Source of the DNA: Botryosphaeria dothidea
Lineage: Eukaryota; Ascomycota; Dothideomycetes; Botryosphaeriales; Botryosphaeriaceae
Assembly (NCBI GenBank): GCA_011503125.2
Contig: WWBZ02000022.1
Span: forward strand, 3,162,001-3,226,000
Direction of reading: 5' to 3'
Length of the DNA: 64,000 nucleotides
Positions 1 through 12,728 of the stretch are shown piece after piece. Positions within the stretch are counted from its first letter, which is position 1. Every line of letters starts with the position of its first letter. The notes under the pieces are model-generated. The model was not told the origin of the DNA and searched no databases. It saw nothing but the letters and a program-made list of their open reading frames with translations. Both the position numbers and the translations under genes were made by a program.

Positions 1-928
1 AAAGCGCTACCCTATTCCAGACTTTCGTGAACTTCATCTTCTTCATCAACACTAACGGTGACCCACATTTGACAGCAACATCTTGGCCCCCATACTCCAG
101 TCCCACTCTTTTTCAGCTCCGTGGAACCTCCACCCCCCTTGGCCCAAGCTTGTAGTAGATTATCGAAAAATATTGGCAAGAAAAATCTCAGGGAGAGCCG
201 TATTACTTGATTTCCCACTTCGACTTGCGGCAAACTCTTCGCGGACGAAGAATTCGAGGTCGATCGTGACATCTCTTCTCTTTTTCTTTTTCTTCTCCAA
301 TCAAGTCTGCCCTGAATAAATCCGCTGCCCCAGCAACAAGTGACTTCGGATGCGTGAGCGACGGATGGCTCAGTCATTGTCGAAAGCCCCGGACCTGGGT
401 GGCATCGTCGGCTACGAATCCGTGGAAACGGGGTGCTAAGCAATTCAGAGAACTAGCCAACGCCTTCGTCCTATTTATCGTTTAAAAATGGATGTCGTTA
501 GATAGGGGCGTTCTGACGCAGTGGAATTGGTGCGCCTGCATAGCTGAAAAGCTCAAAATCAGTAGTCTTCGAGGGGGCTTCAGGGAGAGACTCGTAGGAT
601 AACAAAGGAGGGATAATCAAAATTAAGGCGTCTTCGTCATTCATTCGATGTCATTATTGTCAGTCACAGCCCCGTATTGAAACCAGAACAAACTTACATT
701 CCAATTTCTGTGAGCCTGTGCCAGGATAACTTATTAGAAAAAGCCTGTGTGTTGGCAGCCAAAGTCCGCCTCGTGGGGAACCAGCGTATAAAAATCGATG
801 GCATTCTGTGATGACCAAGCGCCGTCCCCGCTCCTTAAATTGCTGGAAAATCCCGCTTAAGAAATAGCAGAAATGCGCCCGAAAACTCCAAGCTGAAGCT
901 GGCCAGTAGTCCTCCTTTTTTTCCATCG
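1..928. other. Left edge, no gene recognised
   Basis: This is the stretch downstream of the histidine kinase stop. A 143-codon minus-strand frame (12-443) and a 90-codon one (660-932) are open, but neither shows a recognisable domain or a convincing coding pattern. It most likely holds the kinase 3' untranslated region plus spacer. Confidence 0.4.
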
Positions 929-3900
929 TCATTGTCTCTTCAATTTTCCAAACAAAACACCCTCCAGTCGTTTCAACGGCACCGGCTTGATTAAGAATTC
1001 GTCCATCCCGCTTGCAAAAGCCTCCTGCTGACTCTCTGCACTACCCAGTCCCGTCAGTGCTAGAATCTTTGTATGCCGCAGTTCTCCATCACCACAGCTC
1101 ATTCGCTCCCAAGCTCTTATCTCCCTCGTAGCCTCAAACCCGTTCATCACAGGCATACTGACGTCCATCAATACGTAATCGAAGTGCCCATCCCCTTTCT
1201 TGAACTCGGCGACTGCATCGCGGCCATTTGGTGCGGTCATGAATGTGCAATTGAGCTTTTTGGCGTAGGTGGTGAGAATGCGGAGGTTGATAGGGTTGTC
1301 TTCGACCAGAAGAAGATTTAAGCGTGGCTTGTCCGGTGCATCTGGCGACGAGGATGATGGCGGTGCAGGTGGTTGAGTGGTCCGGTTGCTAGGGGACGGT
1401 GAGGGTGGTGACGGAGGCCGATCAGCCAGGGAGCGGATAGGGGCCTGCAGCTTTGGCGGAGGTGCAAGGTTGAAATCAGTTGGTGCTGGGAGAGAGATGG
1501 CTGTCGAACCTTCACGGTATGGTATTTCAATGTGACTAGTGGGTGGGGGGCTGTTGAGATCTAACGGGGAGGTAACAGGCTGTCCGGATGCTATGCGGTG
1601 CTGGCGACGCAGAGCTGCTTTTAGGGCTGTTTTGACTTTCTTCGGCCCGAAGGGCTGTTGGAGTAATGTAGCTTCGCAGAAGGCGCCGATTTCCATTTGA
1701 ATTGGAGTGGGTGGCGCTGTGCAGAGCACTATGACAGCTCCTTTGATATCCCTGAGCCTGTCCTTAGGTTCCTGCTCAAGCTGACAGGCATGGAGCATGC
1801 AGAAGTCCGCGGTGCAACTATCTCCAACACTGCTGGCTGGAAGAACCTCCAAGTCGTACCAGGTTTGAGCAGTGTAAACTGCGTTGGAAAGAAGCATTTC
1901 TGCTTCGTCGCCGGGTTCCGATGGGTGGGTAGACTTTAGTGCCATGATGGTTTTTCCCCGCAATAAATGGCCGATCTTCTCCATGGGATTGCGCTCACTC
2001 TTGATCTTCGGAGTGACACTCTCTGCACTGAAAGGAACGGGAATAGTCACCTGGACAAGAGTGCCAACGTTAACTTCGCTCTTGATGTCGACTTTACCGC
2101 CTAGGTGAGTCACGAGGTGATGCACAATAGACAGGCCCAATCCGGTACCGCTAACCAATGTATCTTCCTGCGCATATGGCGTGAAAAGCCGGTACTTCAG
2201 ATACTCGGGGCTGATCCCACGGCCGCTGTCCTTTACCGAAAAGCAGATGTGACGTTCTGGAGGGGGCGGGTTATCCTCAGTCAGCGACGAAGGTTGCTGC
2301 TTCGGAGTATCCACTTGTTTCAGGCTGATTTCGATAGTTCCTTGGCTCGTGTATTTGAGGGCATTTCCGACGAGATTCAGGACGATTCTCCTCCAGGCGC
2401 CGGGCTCGGTGTATATACGCCAGTTGTTGCGCTTTTCAATATCCATGGTCAGCAACACTCGATTGCGGTCTTCTTCGGGATACGTGCTCAATTTCGACCT
2501 TGACGGCTGTCGAGCATGCAACCGGATTCCTGCGGTTTCCAGCTTGGAGCTTGTTTGCGCAGCATGACCAAGATGGGCGCCCACGACGACTTCCTGGACC
2601 AAAGCACTCAAGTCGGTGGTCTTCGATAGACTGCAGTGCTCGTTCCTGCTCCTGCTAACTCCCCTGCTTCCCGTAGGGCTTCCGGATGATCTTCGCCGTC
2701 TCGTGAGATGGTTGATTTTGGCGAAGTCGAGCAGGTGGTCCATGGTCTCCAACAAAGTTGTTCCGCATACCTCAACCATCTCGGCCAACGACAATCTTTC
2801 CTCGTCGAGACCTGTCTGCTTCATGAGCTCAGTACTCGCGAGGATGCCGTGGAGCGGCGAACGTAGTTCGTGGGAAATGGACGAGATAAAATTAGACTTC
2901 GCGTGGCTAACGTTCATGGCCTCGATCCGGGACACTTCGTTCATAATCGAATTACTGAAGGCCGAAATGTACACCATGTCGTCGGATGTGAAGACACGGT
3001 TTGACCTGTTAGACCATCCAAAGGCGGCGGCGTGCCATCCCTCCTTTTGGTAATCCCATAGTGGCAGGAACAAAATTGATCGAGCTGAATCAAAGATCTG
3101 AAACAGTTGTCCAGCATCCCCTCCATCCCTCCCAAGGTCGTCGACTTCGTCAGCGAAGAAAATGCTGCCTTGAGGATGGGCTCGTAGGAGCCGTTGAAGG
3201 AACAATTCCGGGACGTTAGATCCGCTCATACCTGGCTCTTGTTCAGAATTTGCAGATGCCCCAAGTACCTCACACGTTTTGGAAGACTTTGTTGTCTGTG
3301 CAATGGGTAAGTTCATTGGACCATTGGCACTTCTGGCGTTCAGTCGCGTGGAAAACCCGCTGGGGGATGCGTCCAGAAATACTATGCCGTCCATATCCGT
3401 CGCTTCTTGAATGAGAGTCGCCGCACGGGAAAAGGCATCAGAAACGGTGCCCGTTCTGGACTCAGGGAGCAACGTTCGAGACGGGGTGGAAGGATGTATT
3501 GCTGAATTTGTCTGGGCATTCTGATCGTTACAAAGACCGTCAAAGGGATCCGGTCTCGGGTTCGGGCTCGGTGTTGTTAATTTTGTTTCCAACGAGTCAT
3601 CCGAGGTGGAGGCCGGATTTACCTCCGGTGAGCGGCGACCAGATGCGGGTCCCTCAGACATGTCTGAGTCGGACGAAGGACTCGTAACAGGCACATCTGC
3701 CGATTGCCAGTCCTCCGCAGAGATTTTCTCCTCGAAGGCCTGCATGGTGGTGTTTTCTTCGACGTACAAACACAGACTGTTGACCAAGCGCTCCAAACGC
3801 TTATGCTGTTCCTGCATCTTCACAAGCTCGATGTGATCCATGATAGCCTGAGCTATGTCCTCTAGCACGGCGACGGCAGCATCATCGAAGTCATCGCGGG

Positions 3901-4562
3901 GACGACTATCGATCACGGAGTAGGAGCCGATGCAGATGCCCGAGGAGGTGCGCAAGGGCACCTCCAGATAGGAACGCATGTGTGGCCAGCCGCGCACATA
4001 AGGACGATCGACATATTCGGGCTGATCCCGAAGGTCGCGAATGCAATAACTCGAATAGTCAGCCTTTACATTTGGGGTTGAGATGGCGGACTGGCCGGTG
4101 AGGTCAGTGAAGGCATGGATGGTGTTCGGGCATATGCCCCATCCGATGTCCAAAGCAACGACACCCAGGTAAAGAGGATCCCGGGGCTGGTTGGACGAGT
4201 CATAGTAGGACAGCGAGCGTGTTGCCTCAGCTATGATGTACTGCTGGCTGCGGTCAATAAGAGAGACAAAGGCACGGTCGCACTGAAGCCTCAGCGGGCC
4301 CAACTGCGCGAGCGCCGTGAGAGTGGCATCGCGAGCGGGCGCAGGCGCCCGGGGCACCGGATCGCAGAGGGAGCTGGTAGAAGGTTGTGGTAGTATCCCG
4401 AGGGAGCCGAAATAGCTGTATAGGACGGGCTAGGATCAGCTGGGGCGTAGGTGCCGGGGAGACGGATATGGAAAGCGGCGATGCTCACCTGGCCAGCTTC
4501 TTGACACGGGCACGCTCAGCCTCTTGATCCACTGGCGGGTTGAGGAGTGGATTTGTGGGCAT
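929..4562 (-). CDS. GAF-domain hybrid histidine kinase with receiver domain
   Basis: Two exons: 4562-4489 and 4415-929, with a 73 bp intron (4416-4488); 1186 residues. The start ATG at 4562 opens a conserved-looking N-terminus (MPTNPLLNPPVDQEAERARV) joined in frame through the ATACAG acceptor. Visible domains in order: a GAF-like sensor (about 55-225), a low-complexity linker, a second GAF-like stretch (about 345-515), HisKA with phospho-acceptor His540 in SHELRSPLHG, HATPase with N-box NLVGNALKY, DSGRGIS and GTGLGLSI, a proline-rich linker, and a C-terminal receiver with Asp1109 (LMDVSMP) and Lys1168. It should autophosphorylate on His540 and pass phosphate via Asp1109 to an HPt protein in a cytosolic multistep phosphorelay; the signal is unknown. 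No transmembrane segment is seen. It is divergently arranged with the WC-2-like gene. Domain calls are firm; the subgroup among fungal hybrid kinases is not assigned. Confidence 0.93.
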
Positions 4563-5516
4563 TGTGAGGAGTTTGGAGGAGCGGCGGAGGGATCAGGCAG
4601 AGGCGAGAGAGAGCGGGTATGGGGAGCGCAAACCCTCTTGATCGGGAGGCCGGGCTGCGGCTGCATGGGCCACCCGGCCATGCAGACTCATTGCTTTGCG
4701 TCTGGGGTTGCGAGGGATGCAGATGTGTTGGAGTGATCGCGGATCGAGATAACATCGCGGGTAGGGCCCTCGGAGCGCCGTCCGGCCCAATCGGCAGCGG
4801 CGCGTCGACTGAGTGTGCGCACCTGCTTCGTGCCTATAAATCGACAGCGCCGTGTGAAGCATCAGCTGCGCCGTTGCTGTGTCCTGGACGCGGCGTGGCA
4901 TCTGTACGGCCTTCTCCCCGTGACCCTGGGCAGCAATTGCGCGGCGCCGAGTGCCTTGTCTGCAGGTGGTCAGGTGAGGGGCAATCCCCCGAGTCAGGCA
5001 ACAGAGCTGATATCCACCGTCGCCTGAGTCGGCTCAGTCAGCGTGCTGACGGAAGTTTAACTTCCACGTCAAAGCAGGTGCGAAGCTTCCCGCGCCTTCA
5101 CTGCAGCGCCCGTCGCTTAACCCGCCCGTGACGTATTCTTTTCTTCACCGCGCCGGCCCGCGCCAAGGCCTCTAAGGGTCCGAAAGGGTCCTCTTTCGAT
5201 TCATACCAGTTCTCGATTTTCCCAGCGCTGATGCATGCGTCTTCCCTCCGATGCCGACCACCCCGATGCCTGACACCGTTGCTCCGGCGATCTCGCCCTC
5301 CGATATGGAAATTTGTGGCTTTCTTTGCCACTGTCCGCCCATATTCTCTCCACAAGCCACACCAATGACGTCGATTCAATCCGGATCTGCGCCATGTGTT
5401 CCTGAGATACTCGCCTCACCACTGCTGTCCCTTCCTCGCCTTAAGAATTACGTCGTCTCCGGTCTCCGCGACAAGACCCCAAATGCCTCGTCAACTCTCG
5501 TGCCATTGCGGCCACC
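4563..5516. promoter_or_regulatory. Divergent promoter region, kinase / WC-2-like gene
   Basis: These 954 bp separate two start codons that point away from each other, so the region must hold both promoters. A TATA-like TATAAAT lies at about 4835. No longer gene is visible; the open frames here are GC-rich shadows. Confidence 0.5.
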
Positions 5517-6657
5517 ATGACCAGCGCCTACTCCAGTCCACACGAAGACGATGATTTCGACTTCCCCTTGCCGACTACCAACGCCAGCATCATCACCCAG
5601 CGCCGCGACGATTCCTCGCCGCCCTCCGCCCTCGACGACATTGTACTATCGTCCCTCGACTCGCTGCACTTCATTCTCTCGCCTACCACCACCATCCTCC
5701 GCGTCTCCACCAATTGCCTCTCAATCCTCGGCTGCGAGCCCAACCTCCTTCTTGGCCAGCGTCTTGCTGCCCTCATCCACCGCGACGATGCCCCCGTCTT
5801 CAACAACGAGATTCACGATGCTCTCTCCAGTGCGTCGTCTTTCCGCTTCCACTGCCGCATCCGCAGCGTCGTGACCGCAGACCGCACACATTCCGCTTTC
5901 GAGCTGCTCGGCCACTACCAGGTCACCCCGCCGGCCACACTGTCTCCGCTACAGTTGATGATGCCACCCCCTGGTATTTTCTCCATAATAGCGCGCCCCT
6001 CAGTCACTAAAAGAGGACACGAGTTAGACGGAATGCTGGAACTGAAGGTTGAGCAGATACGGTTGGTGCGGAGAATCGAGGATCTCCAGAAGCAACTAGT
6101 GGCCGAGATGGACGAGGAAGATTTGCCGGAGGAGGAGGGCAGCAAGTTTGCACGCGTGGGAAGGGCTGGCGTTTCCTCGGACAGAGGGACTTCGAGATCG
6201 CGCAGTAGCCCTCCAAGGATGGGTTCCAACAGTCCGACGACCAAGGCCGTGTCGTCAGGCCCGTCGTCCAAGGCTGAAATGGGAGATATCGGCATCCCGT
6301 TCCTCCTCAGATCCAGGGACTCCTACACATCCACCAAATCGACGGATACCGAGAGACTGACGAAGCGGAAGTTTTCGGGCAGGAAATACCGCTGCTCTAG
6401 GTGTGGAAGGACGGACTCGCCTGAGTGGCGGAGAGGTCCCGAAGGGCCCAAAACTCTGTGTAATGCTTGTGGCCGTAAGTTTACGTGTGCTCAGCAGACT
6501 TGGGCGCTAACCACTTTTCATAGTTATGTATTCAAAGGCAAAACGGAGAGACGAGAAGAAATTAGAGCAGCAGTCAGAGACGAGTCGGGAAGAAGACAAA
6601 GGCACAAACATACAAATGGGATTTTCCCCACCGGTCAAAAAAGACGCATCGCCGTGA
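5517..6657 (+). CDS. WC-2-like transcription factor (PAS + GATA zinc finger)
   Basis: Exons 5517-6474 and 6524-6657 (49 bp intron, CC|GTAAGT...CATAG) give 363 residues. A PAS domain covers roughly residues 45-125. It is followed by the stretch [13 protein letters not shown] and the helix [17 protein letters not shown], which resemble the post-PAS region of WC-2. A zinc finger then follows: Cys293-x2-Cys296-x18-Cys315-x2-Cys318, the 18-residue-loop type used by fungal WC proteins, with [19 protein letters not shown] inside. Splicing replaces the read-through frame just after the last zinc-binding Cys, giving [11 protein letters not shown] and a short basic tail. WC-2 pairs with the blue-light sensor WC-1 to drive light and clock genes in the nucleus; Fusarium cutinase-gene palindrome-binding protein is a related alternative. 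Family is firm, true orthology to WC-2 less so. Confidence 0.88.
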
Positions 6658-8020
6658 GCATAGCGGTAAACGCATAAGCTTTTTACTTAGACTTAAGGCT
6701 CTGCCGACCTGATACCCTATTAAAAGTACATTTCATCCAGAATAGACCAATGCAACAATATTCAATGGATTCTGGTGAAGAAATCGGCAGGTAGTAGTAG
6801 TGTGTGTGAAAATTGAAATCTTGCTCTGCTCTATTCTAGTCTAACATCTGCTTTGGGCTCCTGGCGTTGGACATCAGTTCCTACTCGCGTGCTAGCAAAG
6901 GTCTGGACACGATGAGGTCGCGGCGCGGATACGTCATGATGTTCGTTGAGAGAACGCCTGGCCCATGCAGACCACGCGCTTTAGTCCCCATCCGCATGAC
7001 GTAACCCCAGCCTTTCCTGCTTGATCGCTTCCAACTCCACATGCCATTGCAAGAGAATCGTCAGCAGCCCTCACCGCTGGTGCCACAGCCGACCATTTAG
7101 GCATCCTCTCATGAGTTGTCGGCTCATGATGACGACTTCATACCGATCCCTACGAAAAAGCTCCACTGAACCGCCCGTCTGCAATACGAAACAGTAAAGG
7201 GAAGGAACAATCATCCAAATGCCAAGATGCGTGAATTACCGGCGCAGTGGTGAGCCCCTCTATGACAATGACAAAGGGCTCGGCCATGCACCACGCATAC
7301 ACGACGAGCCCACAGGTTTCCACTGCAGCCTTCCCATCAATCATCAAACACGTTTTCGATTCTATTCTTGGCTACTTGTAACCCCCACAAAGATCGTCAT
7401 GCATGCATATCATTGCTCCTCTCTGTCCAAGCGACGAATCGGCTTCATTCTTACGTTAGGCCAGGGTCTTCATACATGGTACTGCAAATCAGCACCTTGC
7501 GCGCCAATCATTGCATGGTCAATATACCACCGGAATTTTGCAAAAGCATTGTACAGGTCGGATCTGATTCATAGCATTCATAATGAAACATCACGAGTCA
7601 GCCTTCTGCTTGGTGCATGCTAGCAATTAACAGAGACCTTAAACTTATGCTGCATTTCCGCATAGTAAGATTTATTTACTCCCCTGTCTTCCCGTGAAAT
7701 GCCAGCAACATACAACTCGGGAAGACGCAGAGGCAAGCAATCGGAGTCAAGACTCGCAGTTTGATCTGCGACGTATCCTGAATCGTTAAACCCTGGAAAA
7801 GTGTGAAAAGTTCGAACCAACAGAAGCTGCCGCGGACGGAGACAACTTAATTTAAACTGCAAGCCCACACACATTATCCAAATTGAAACTGATTGTGTAA
7901 ACAATTTCAAGCCAGATGACAATTGCTTGTGCATCAAAATACTGTATCATACAACCAGTCTCTAGATGCTTGTCGTCAACTACCTGACAGATATAGTAGT
8001 CTCCACTTGGGAAGATGTCA
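6658..8020. other. 1.36 kb gap, no gene recognised
   Basis: The region lies between the 3' ends of the WC-2-like gene and the GPI-anchored protein gene, so it is a convergent tail-to-tail spacer. Open frames of up to about 138 codons exist on both strands but show no domain, signal peptide or splice pattern. Confidence 0.4.
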
Positions 8021-11000
8021 TCATCCCAATACAACAAGAATCGCCCAAGCAGCCATGATTCTAACAACCGCTTGCGTCTCAACCCTCCGTATCCAAGCCG
8101 CACCACTAGTGCTGGTCTCTGCTGGCACTCCGGATCCACTTCGTGTCCGAGTAGATACCGGGTCACTGGTGATACCATCGCCAGTACTCGATGATCTTGT
8201 GCTGCTAGATGTCGTAGTCCCAGAAGTATTGGTCCCGGGTTCCTCGAAGTCGAGCGTACTTGACCCAAGAGTTACGTTGCCGTCCGCATCCAAGGTCAAC
8301 ACTGCTCCACCAGCCAATGTGACTGACTGCCCAGCACTCAGGCTCGTCCCATCCACGAATACCGTCCCATCCAAGCTCGACGCTGTAAAGGTTTGTCCAT
8401 CCGCCGTCACCACTGCAGTCTCTAGCCCTTGTGTAGCGCTCAGAACCCCGGCTACACCACTCGAGAACCCTACCGTCGTACTTCCTCCAACCACCAGTCC
8501 GCCGCCGCCTGCCGCCACACTCACGATCTCCCCGCTCTCCAGCGTCACAGCCGAGCCGCCTGCGCTTAACGTCCTCGTCCCGACGACCACGTCCCCATCG
8601 GCTTCCCTCTCCGCCGTGACAGCTTGTCCACCATTCGTGAAGATCACCACGGCGCTTCCTCCTGGCGCAGCAGTGACCTGAGGCAACGCGACTGTACTCC
8701 CCCCGACAACCACTACCACCCCACTCTCGCCCCCATTCCCGCCACTACCACCAACCGACACCACGGTCCCCGCAACCGTCGCAACCTGTCCAGCACTCAG
8801 CGTCGACCCTCCCACAACCACCGCTCCCGGTGCCTGCGGATCAGCAGACGCCACAACACCACCAACAGTGAACAGCGGCTGCCCCTGTCCTCCCGTGACG
8901 ACACCACCGCCCGTCTGCGGTGCAAGACCCACAGACGACCCGCCCGCGACGACGAAACCCGTCCCGACAGACACCGGCGTCCCATCCAGCACCGTCGTGG
9001 CACCGGGCGCGAGCGTGGCCGTGCCGATGACGACGCCTCCCGTCCCAGGACCGGTTCCCCCTCCATTCGTAGCCCCTCCTCCTCCTTCTCCTCTACCAGG
9101 ATCAGCAACGACAACCACACCGCCAATCGTCGCAGACCCACCATTCCCGCTCCCCCCAGCCGGCCCCGTAGCAGCCGGCGCCGACACCACCACCAGAGCA
9201 GCAGTGCTCCCATCCACAACCACGACGCCACCCGTGCCCACGACGACAGGCACGCCGCCCACCTCCGTGCTCTGCCCGGGCGCGAGGGGCGCGGTGCCGA
9301 CGAGGACGCCGCCGGGGTTGCTTGGGTCTAGGTCGGCGGCGACGGGCTGGGTGCCGGCCGTTGCGATGGGGATGGGGGCCGGGTCGTTGGAAGAGGATGC
9401 GGTTGCTGCGGGGGCGGTGGCTTGGGAGACTACGGCGCTGATGACGGCGCCGAGGTTGGGGTTGTTGTTTTCGTTAGTGTTGGAAGGCGGATCGTTATTA
9501 GAAGAGGGGTCGTTATTGGAGGGAGGGTCGTTGTTGGAGGGAGGGTTGTTCGTAGGCGCTGGGTTTGCTGTTGGGTTGTTGGTGACCTGCGAGACGATGG
9601 CGCTGATGAGGCCGCCCAAGCCCGGTTCGGCGGGAACGGATGGGTCACTAGAGTCTGAAGGGTCTGAAGGATCGGAGGGCTCGGAGGGATTATCATCATT
9701 GTCCGGGTTTCCGGTCTCTTGAGGAGGGGTTTGGCTGCTTCCAGCTCTACTTGGATCCGCAGACTGTGGGGGATCAGCTGGTGCAGGGTCTGCTGTATTC
9801 GTCGGATCCGGGGAATCTGGGGACGAGGCCGGGACAGGGGGCGGCTTTGTGGTGGCAGGACCACTGGAAGTCGTTGACATTGGAATCAGATTCATTGCGG
9901 GCGTCAAAGGAATAGGTGGATCAAAGGTGCCAGCCAGGTCCAGCAAACAGGTCGACCATGCAGGATCGAGGGATTTGAGTTGCGGCGGTAGCAGTAGCGT
10001 CGGCCGGTATGCGGACTGGTAGATGAGGGAGCACAAGTTGTTCTTGCCGAGCCACTGCTCACCGTTGACAAAGTTGGGGTAAAGCAGGTAGGGGTAGTCC
10101 TTGTCATAATACTCGCAGTCGTTGCCGCCCGCAATCGCTTGATACCAGGGCTCCGAGGCTACCGTGTGCATGTCGTCAAAGTTGAAAGGGTAGCCTCCGT
10201 CGCCGAAATAATAGTGGTATCCGCTGTAGCTGTAGAGGTCTTGCGAGGCGAGGGTGATCATCACATTGGAATATGCTTTACCAACTTGCTTACTGCAGCC
10301 AGTCGAGGCGGCCGAGATAACAGGGAACGAAAGGTAAGCATTGCCTTCAAAGAATGTGTAAGGACCCGATGTGGTGTACGGGCCTTGATTTTGACACAGT
10401 CAGCCTGTGCCGAGTGGTTTCTGGCTTACAGTGAAATCATACCTGTTGTCACGGTGGGGCGCGTTGTGTTGGTGCCATAAGCACAATTCGCAGCATCATA
10501 CGGATTTGCGGACGTGAATGATGCGGTAGTAGGGCCGAATGGACAGACCGTCTTATTGCTTTGAGAAGCGCATACGTCTATCGTGGTGTTTTTCTTCTTT
10601 GGGAAGTAGATAAGTTCGACTTCCGGAGCGAAGATCCTACAGACAGCACACTCTGCTGTCCATTCCGGTTTCTCATCGCAGCCATCGATGACGCCTGGAT
10701 AAGGCAGGGTCGAATTGCTGCCGGCGGCTTCATAGTCAACCCACAGGCCTTTGCAATCCGTTTCCGTGACATTACACACTGGTGGTTTGTTAACGAAGCC
10801 AGGTAGATATGTCGTGTAATACTCGGTCTCGGTATCGGTCCATGTCCAGGTAGCTACCGGTATCGGATCTCCAACCATATATACTGCAGGACTGCCGACG
10901 GTGGCGCACGCATGAGTCGATGTGGAAACCGTGTAATTAGTCACCACTTGCGTTGTTGTGGCGTTTGAACTTGTTAAGGTGGTGTATTGTTTAAGGTAGC

Positions 11001-11580
11001 TGCTCCATGCTTCATGCTCCAGCACACAAGCAGTTGCATATTCCTTACCTGATCAAATCAGCCCCGACTATCTTTGCAAAAATATATGACTTTTCCATCT
11101 GCGTTAAGAGAGATTCCACATACCAGTGCCACTGCTTGGTAATAATCCAAACGAGCCGTTTGTGAAAGTTCCATTCGAAACGGTCGATAAATTTGCACTC
11201 ATGGTAGAAGATATGCTACTGGGTGTGGTACTGAGCTTTGCAGCAGAAAACCCAGAAACCGTAGTTGAAGACGTTGAACTCGTGTTCGATGAAGACAGTG
11301 AAGTGAAAGCGGAAGTAGTACTGGAGTCCTCAGAACCTGTGGCTCCAAACCCTTCCAAGATCAAGCCGCCAAGGCCATCGCTCACAGTCGTACTACTGTT
11401 TGATAGAGCGGTCGATATCGTTTGAGAAGGATCCCTTGGATAGTGGTGTCCTGTCAAGGGATCAGCATTCCGGAAGCTGCTCGGACTGGTTGCGGAGTAC
11501 CCACGGAAACTTGCGCTTGTCTGCACCGCTAGCTGCAATATCAAAAGCAATGCAAAAATGACAGACTGAATTATCAGCAT
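8021..11580 (-). CDS. Large GPI-anchored, repeat-built cell-surface protein
   Basis: Three exons (11580-11124, 11048-10443, 10383-8021; introns 75 and 59 bp) give 1141 residues. I start at the ATG at 11580 rather than 11643 because it places a clean signal peptide first (MLIIQSVIFALLLILQLAVQ). A Ser/Thr-rich stretch follows, then a Cys-containing domain with several N-glycosylation sites (residues about 155-530), then Pro/Ser/Asp/Asn-rich spacers with DPSDPSDSSDPS and NNDPPSNNDP repeats. Next come about five beta-type modules built on VVGxxTLSAGQxVTLxGxxVSVGxGG, a T/S tail and a terminal hydrophobic segment ending AAWAILVVLG, as in GPI-anchored proteins. It is probably secreted and linked to the plasma membrane or wall. 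Function is unknown; an adhesin or structural wall role is inference. Confidence 0.82.
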
Positions 11581-12728
11581 TGCTGCGACTCGCACCTCAA
11601 AATTTGGATCAGGAGAGAGGAGAGTTGCGAGATGCAGGAACAAAAAAGACGCGCGAAAACATGATGCTGACAGGAGGCAAGTCCGCTACTGCTCGGTGCC
11701 AAGTCACTCCATGGGGGCCAAAGAAAAACATGGCTGGTGTGATACACATGGCTGCTCAGAGTTGCCGTGATTGGAAGAACGGGTGCAACATAAGTTACAC
11801 AGCCTAAGAATACCTGCCAATCAGTGTCCGAGTCTGCGCTTACCCTGTCCTATCAGCGCGCTTGGCGCATCGACTACTTCAGTTAGGAGTAGCTCCGTTA
11901 CGCATTCGACAGTCGTCCACGATTCTCATTGGTGTATTTGGAAAACCAACACCAACTTCTTTGAAAAGAATTGCTATTTGCTGGGAGAAGGGTTCCCTTG
12001 CAGATACGCTAAATATCAGGCGTACCTGTATGTTGCATGTTCACAAGTGGCGCGCCGAAACTTCCGGTTCATGACGTCCTCGGACGAGTCGGCTTTCAGC
12101 TCCTGAATGCTATGATAATCAAGAAGTAGTTCCTCTGAATCCGTGGGAAGTCAAATTTGAAAAAGGTGAGTGTGCTTTGTCCCGGTCGTTCCTATGTAAT
12201 TATTCAGATGATTAGAAGTACCTCAGAAATCCGAAAAAAGCAATGAGACTAGTAGCTTTCCATCCACATGCGAATTTGCCGGATTAAATATATGCAACGG
12301 AAAACAGTGGACATCCTCGTGTTAGCCGTGAAGCGCTCTGTATCAGTTGAAGCCGGAGATTCTTGATGCGCCAAATCCAAAAGGTATCCAGACATCAACA
12401 TCCGTAAGCATCTTGAGACAGTCCAGTTTGGATGATGCTTTGGTATTTTACTTTCCCAGCGACCGCCATCATCCGTCGCGGGCCGCCGAATATCGAACTA
12501 ACCCGACCAGCGCTTGGACGGTGTTCACCCCTCACCGCATCAGAACGAACGAGGGGTATCTTTTTTTTTCATCAATCCCACAAGAATTGCAAAAAGGGCT
12601 CTCAACCCTTGTGCTACCAGCAGTATGTGTCGCCCCTCTCCCTCATCGAATGCCCTCCAGGCCCTGACCTCCAGATCTCAACTCCGCCTATTCTCATCTC
12701 GCGCAAGGAGGACCGGTCGTGTCGGAAT
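11581..12728. other. Upstream spacer, no gene recognised
   Basis: This 1.15 kb lies between the start of the GPI-protein gene and the stop of eL33, both on the minus strand. It must contain the GPI-protein promoter and the eL33 3' region. No coding signal was recognised. A T-run occurs at about 12558-12570. Confidence 0.4.

Noticed and set aside
8624..9722. Long plus-strand frames opposite the GPI-protein gene
   Set aside because: Mirror frames of a repeat-rich gene (Pro/Thr and Arg/His-rich); the minus strand has the signal peptide and splice sites.
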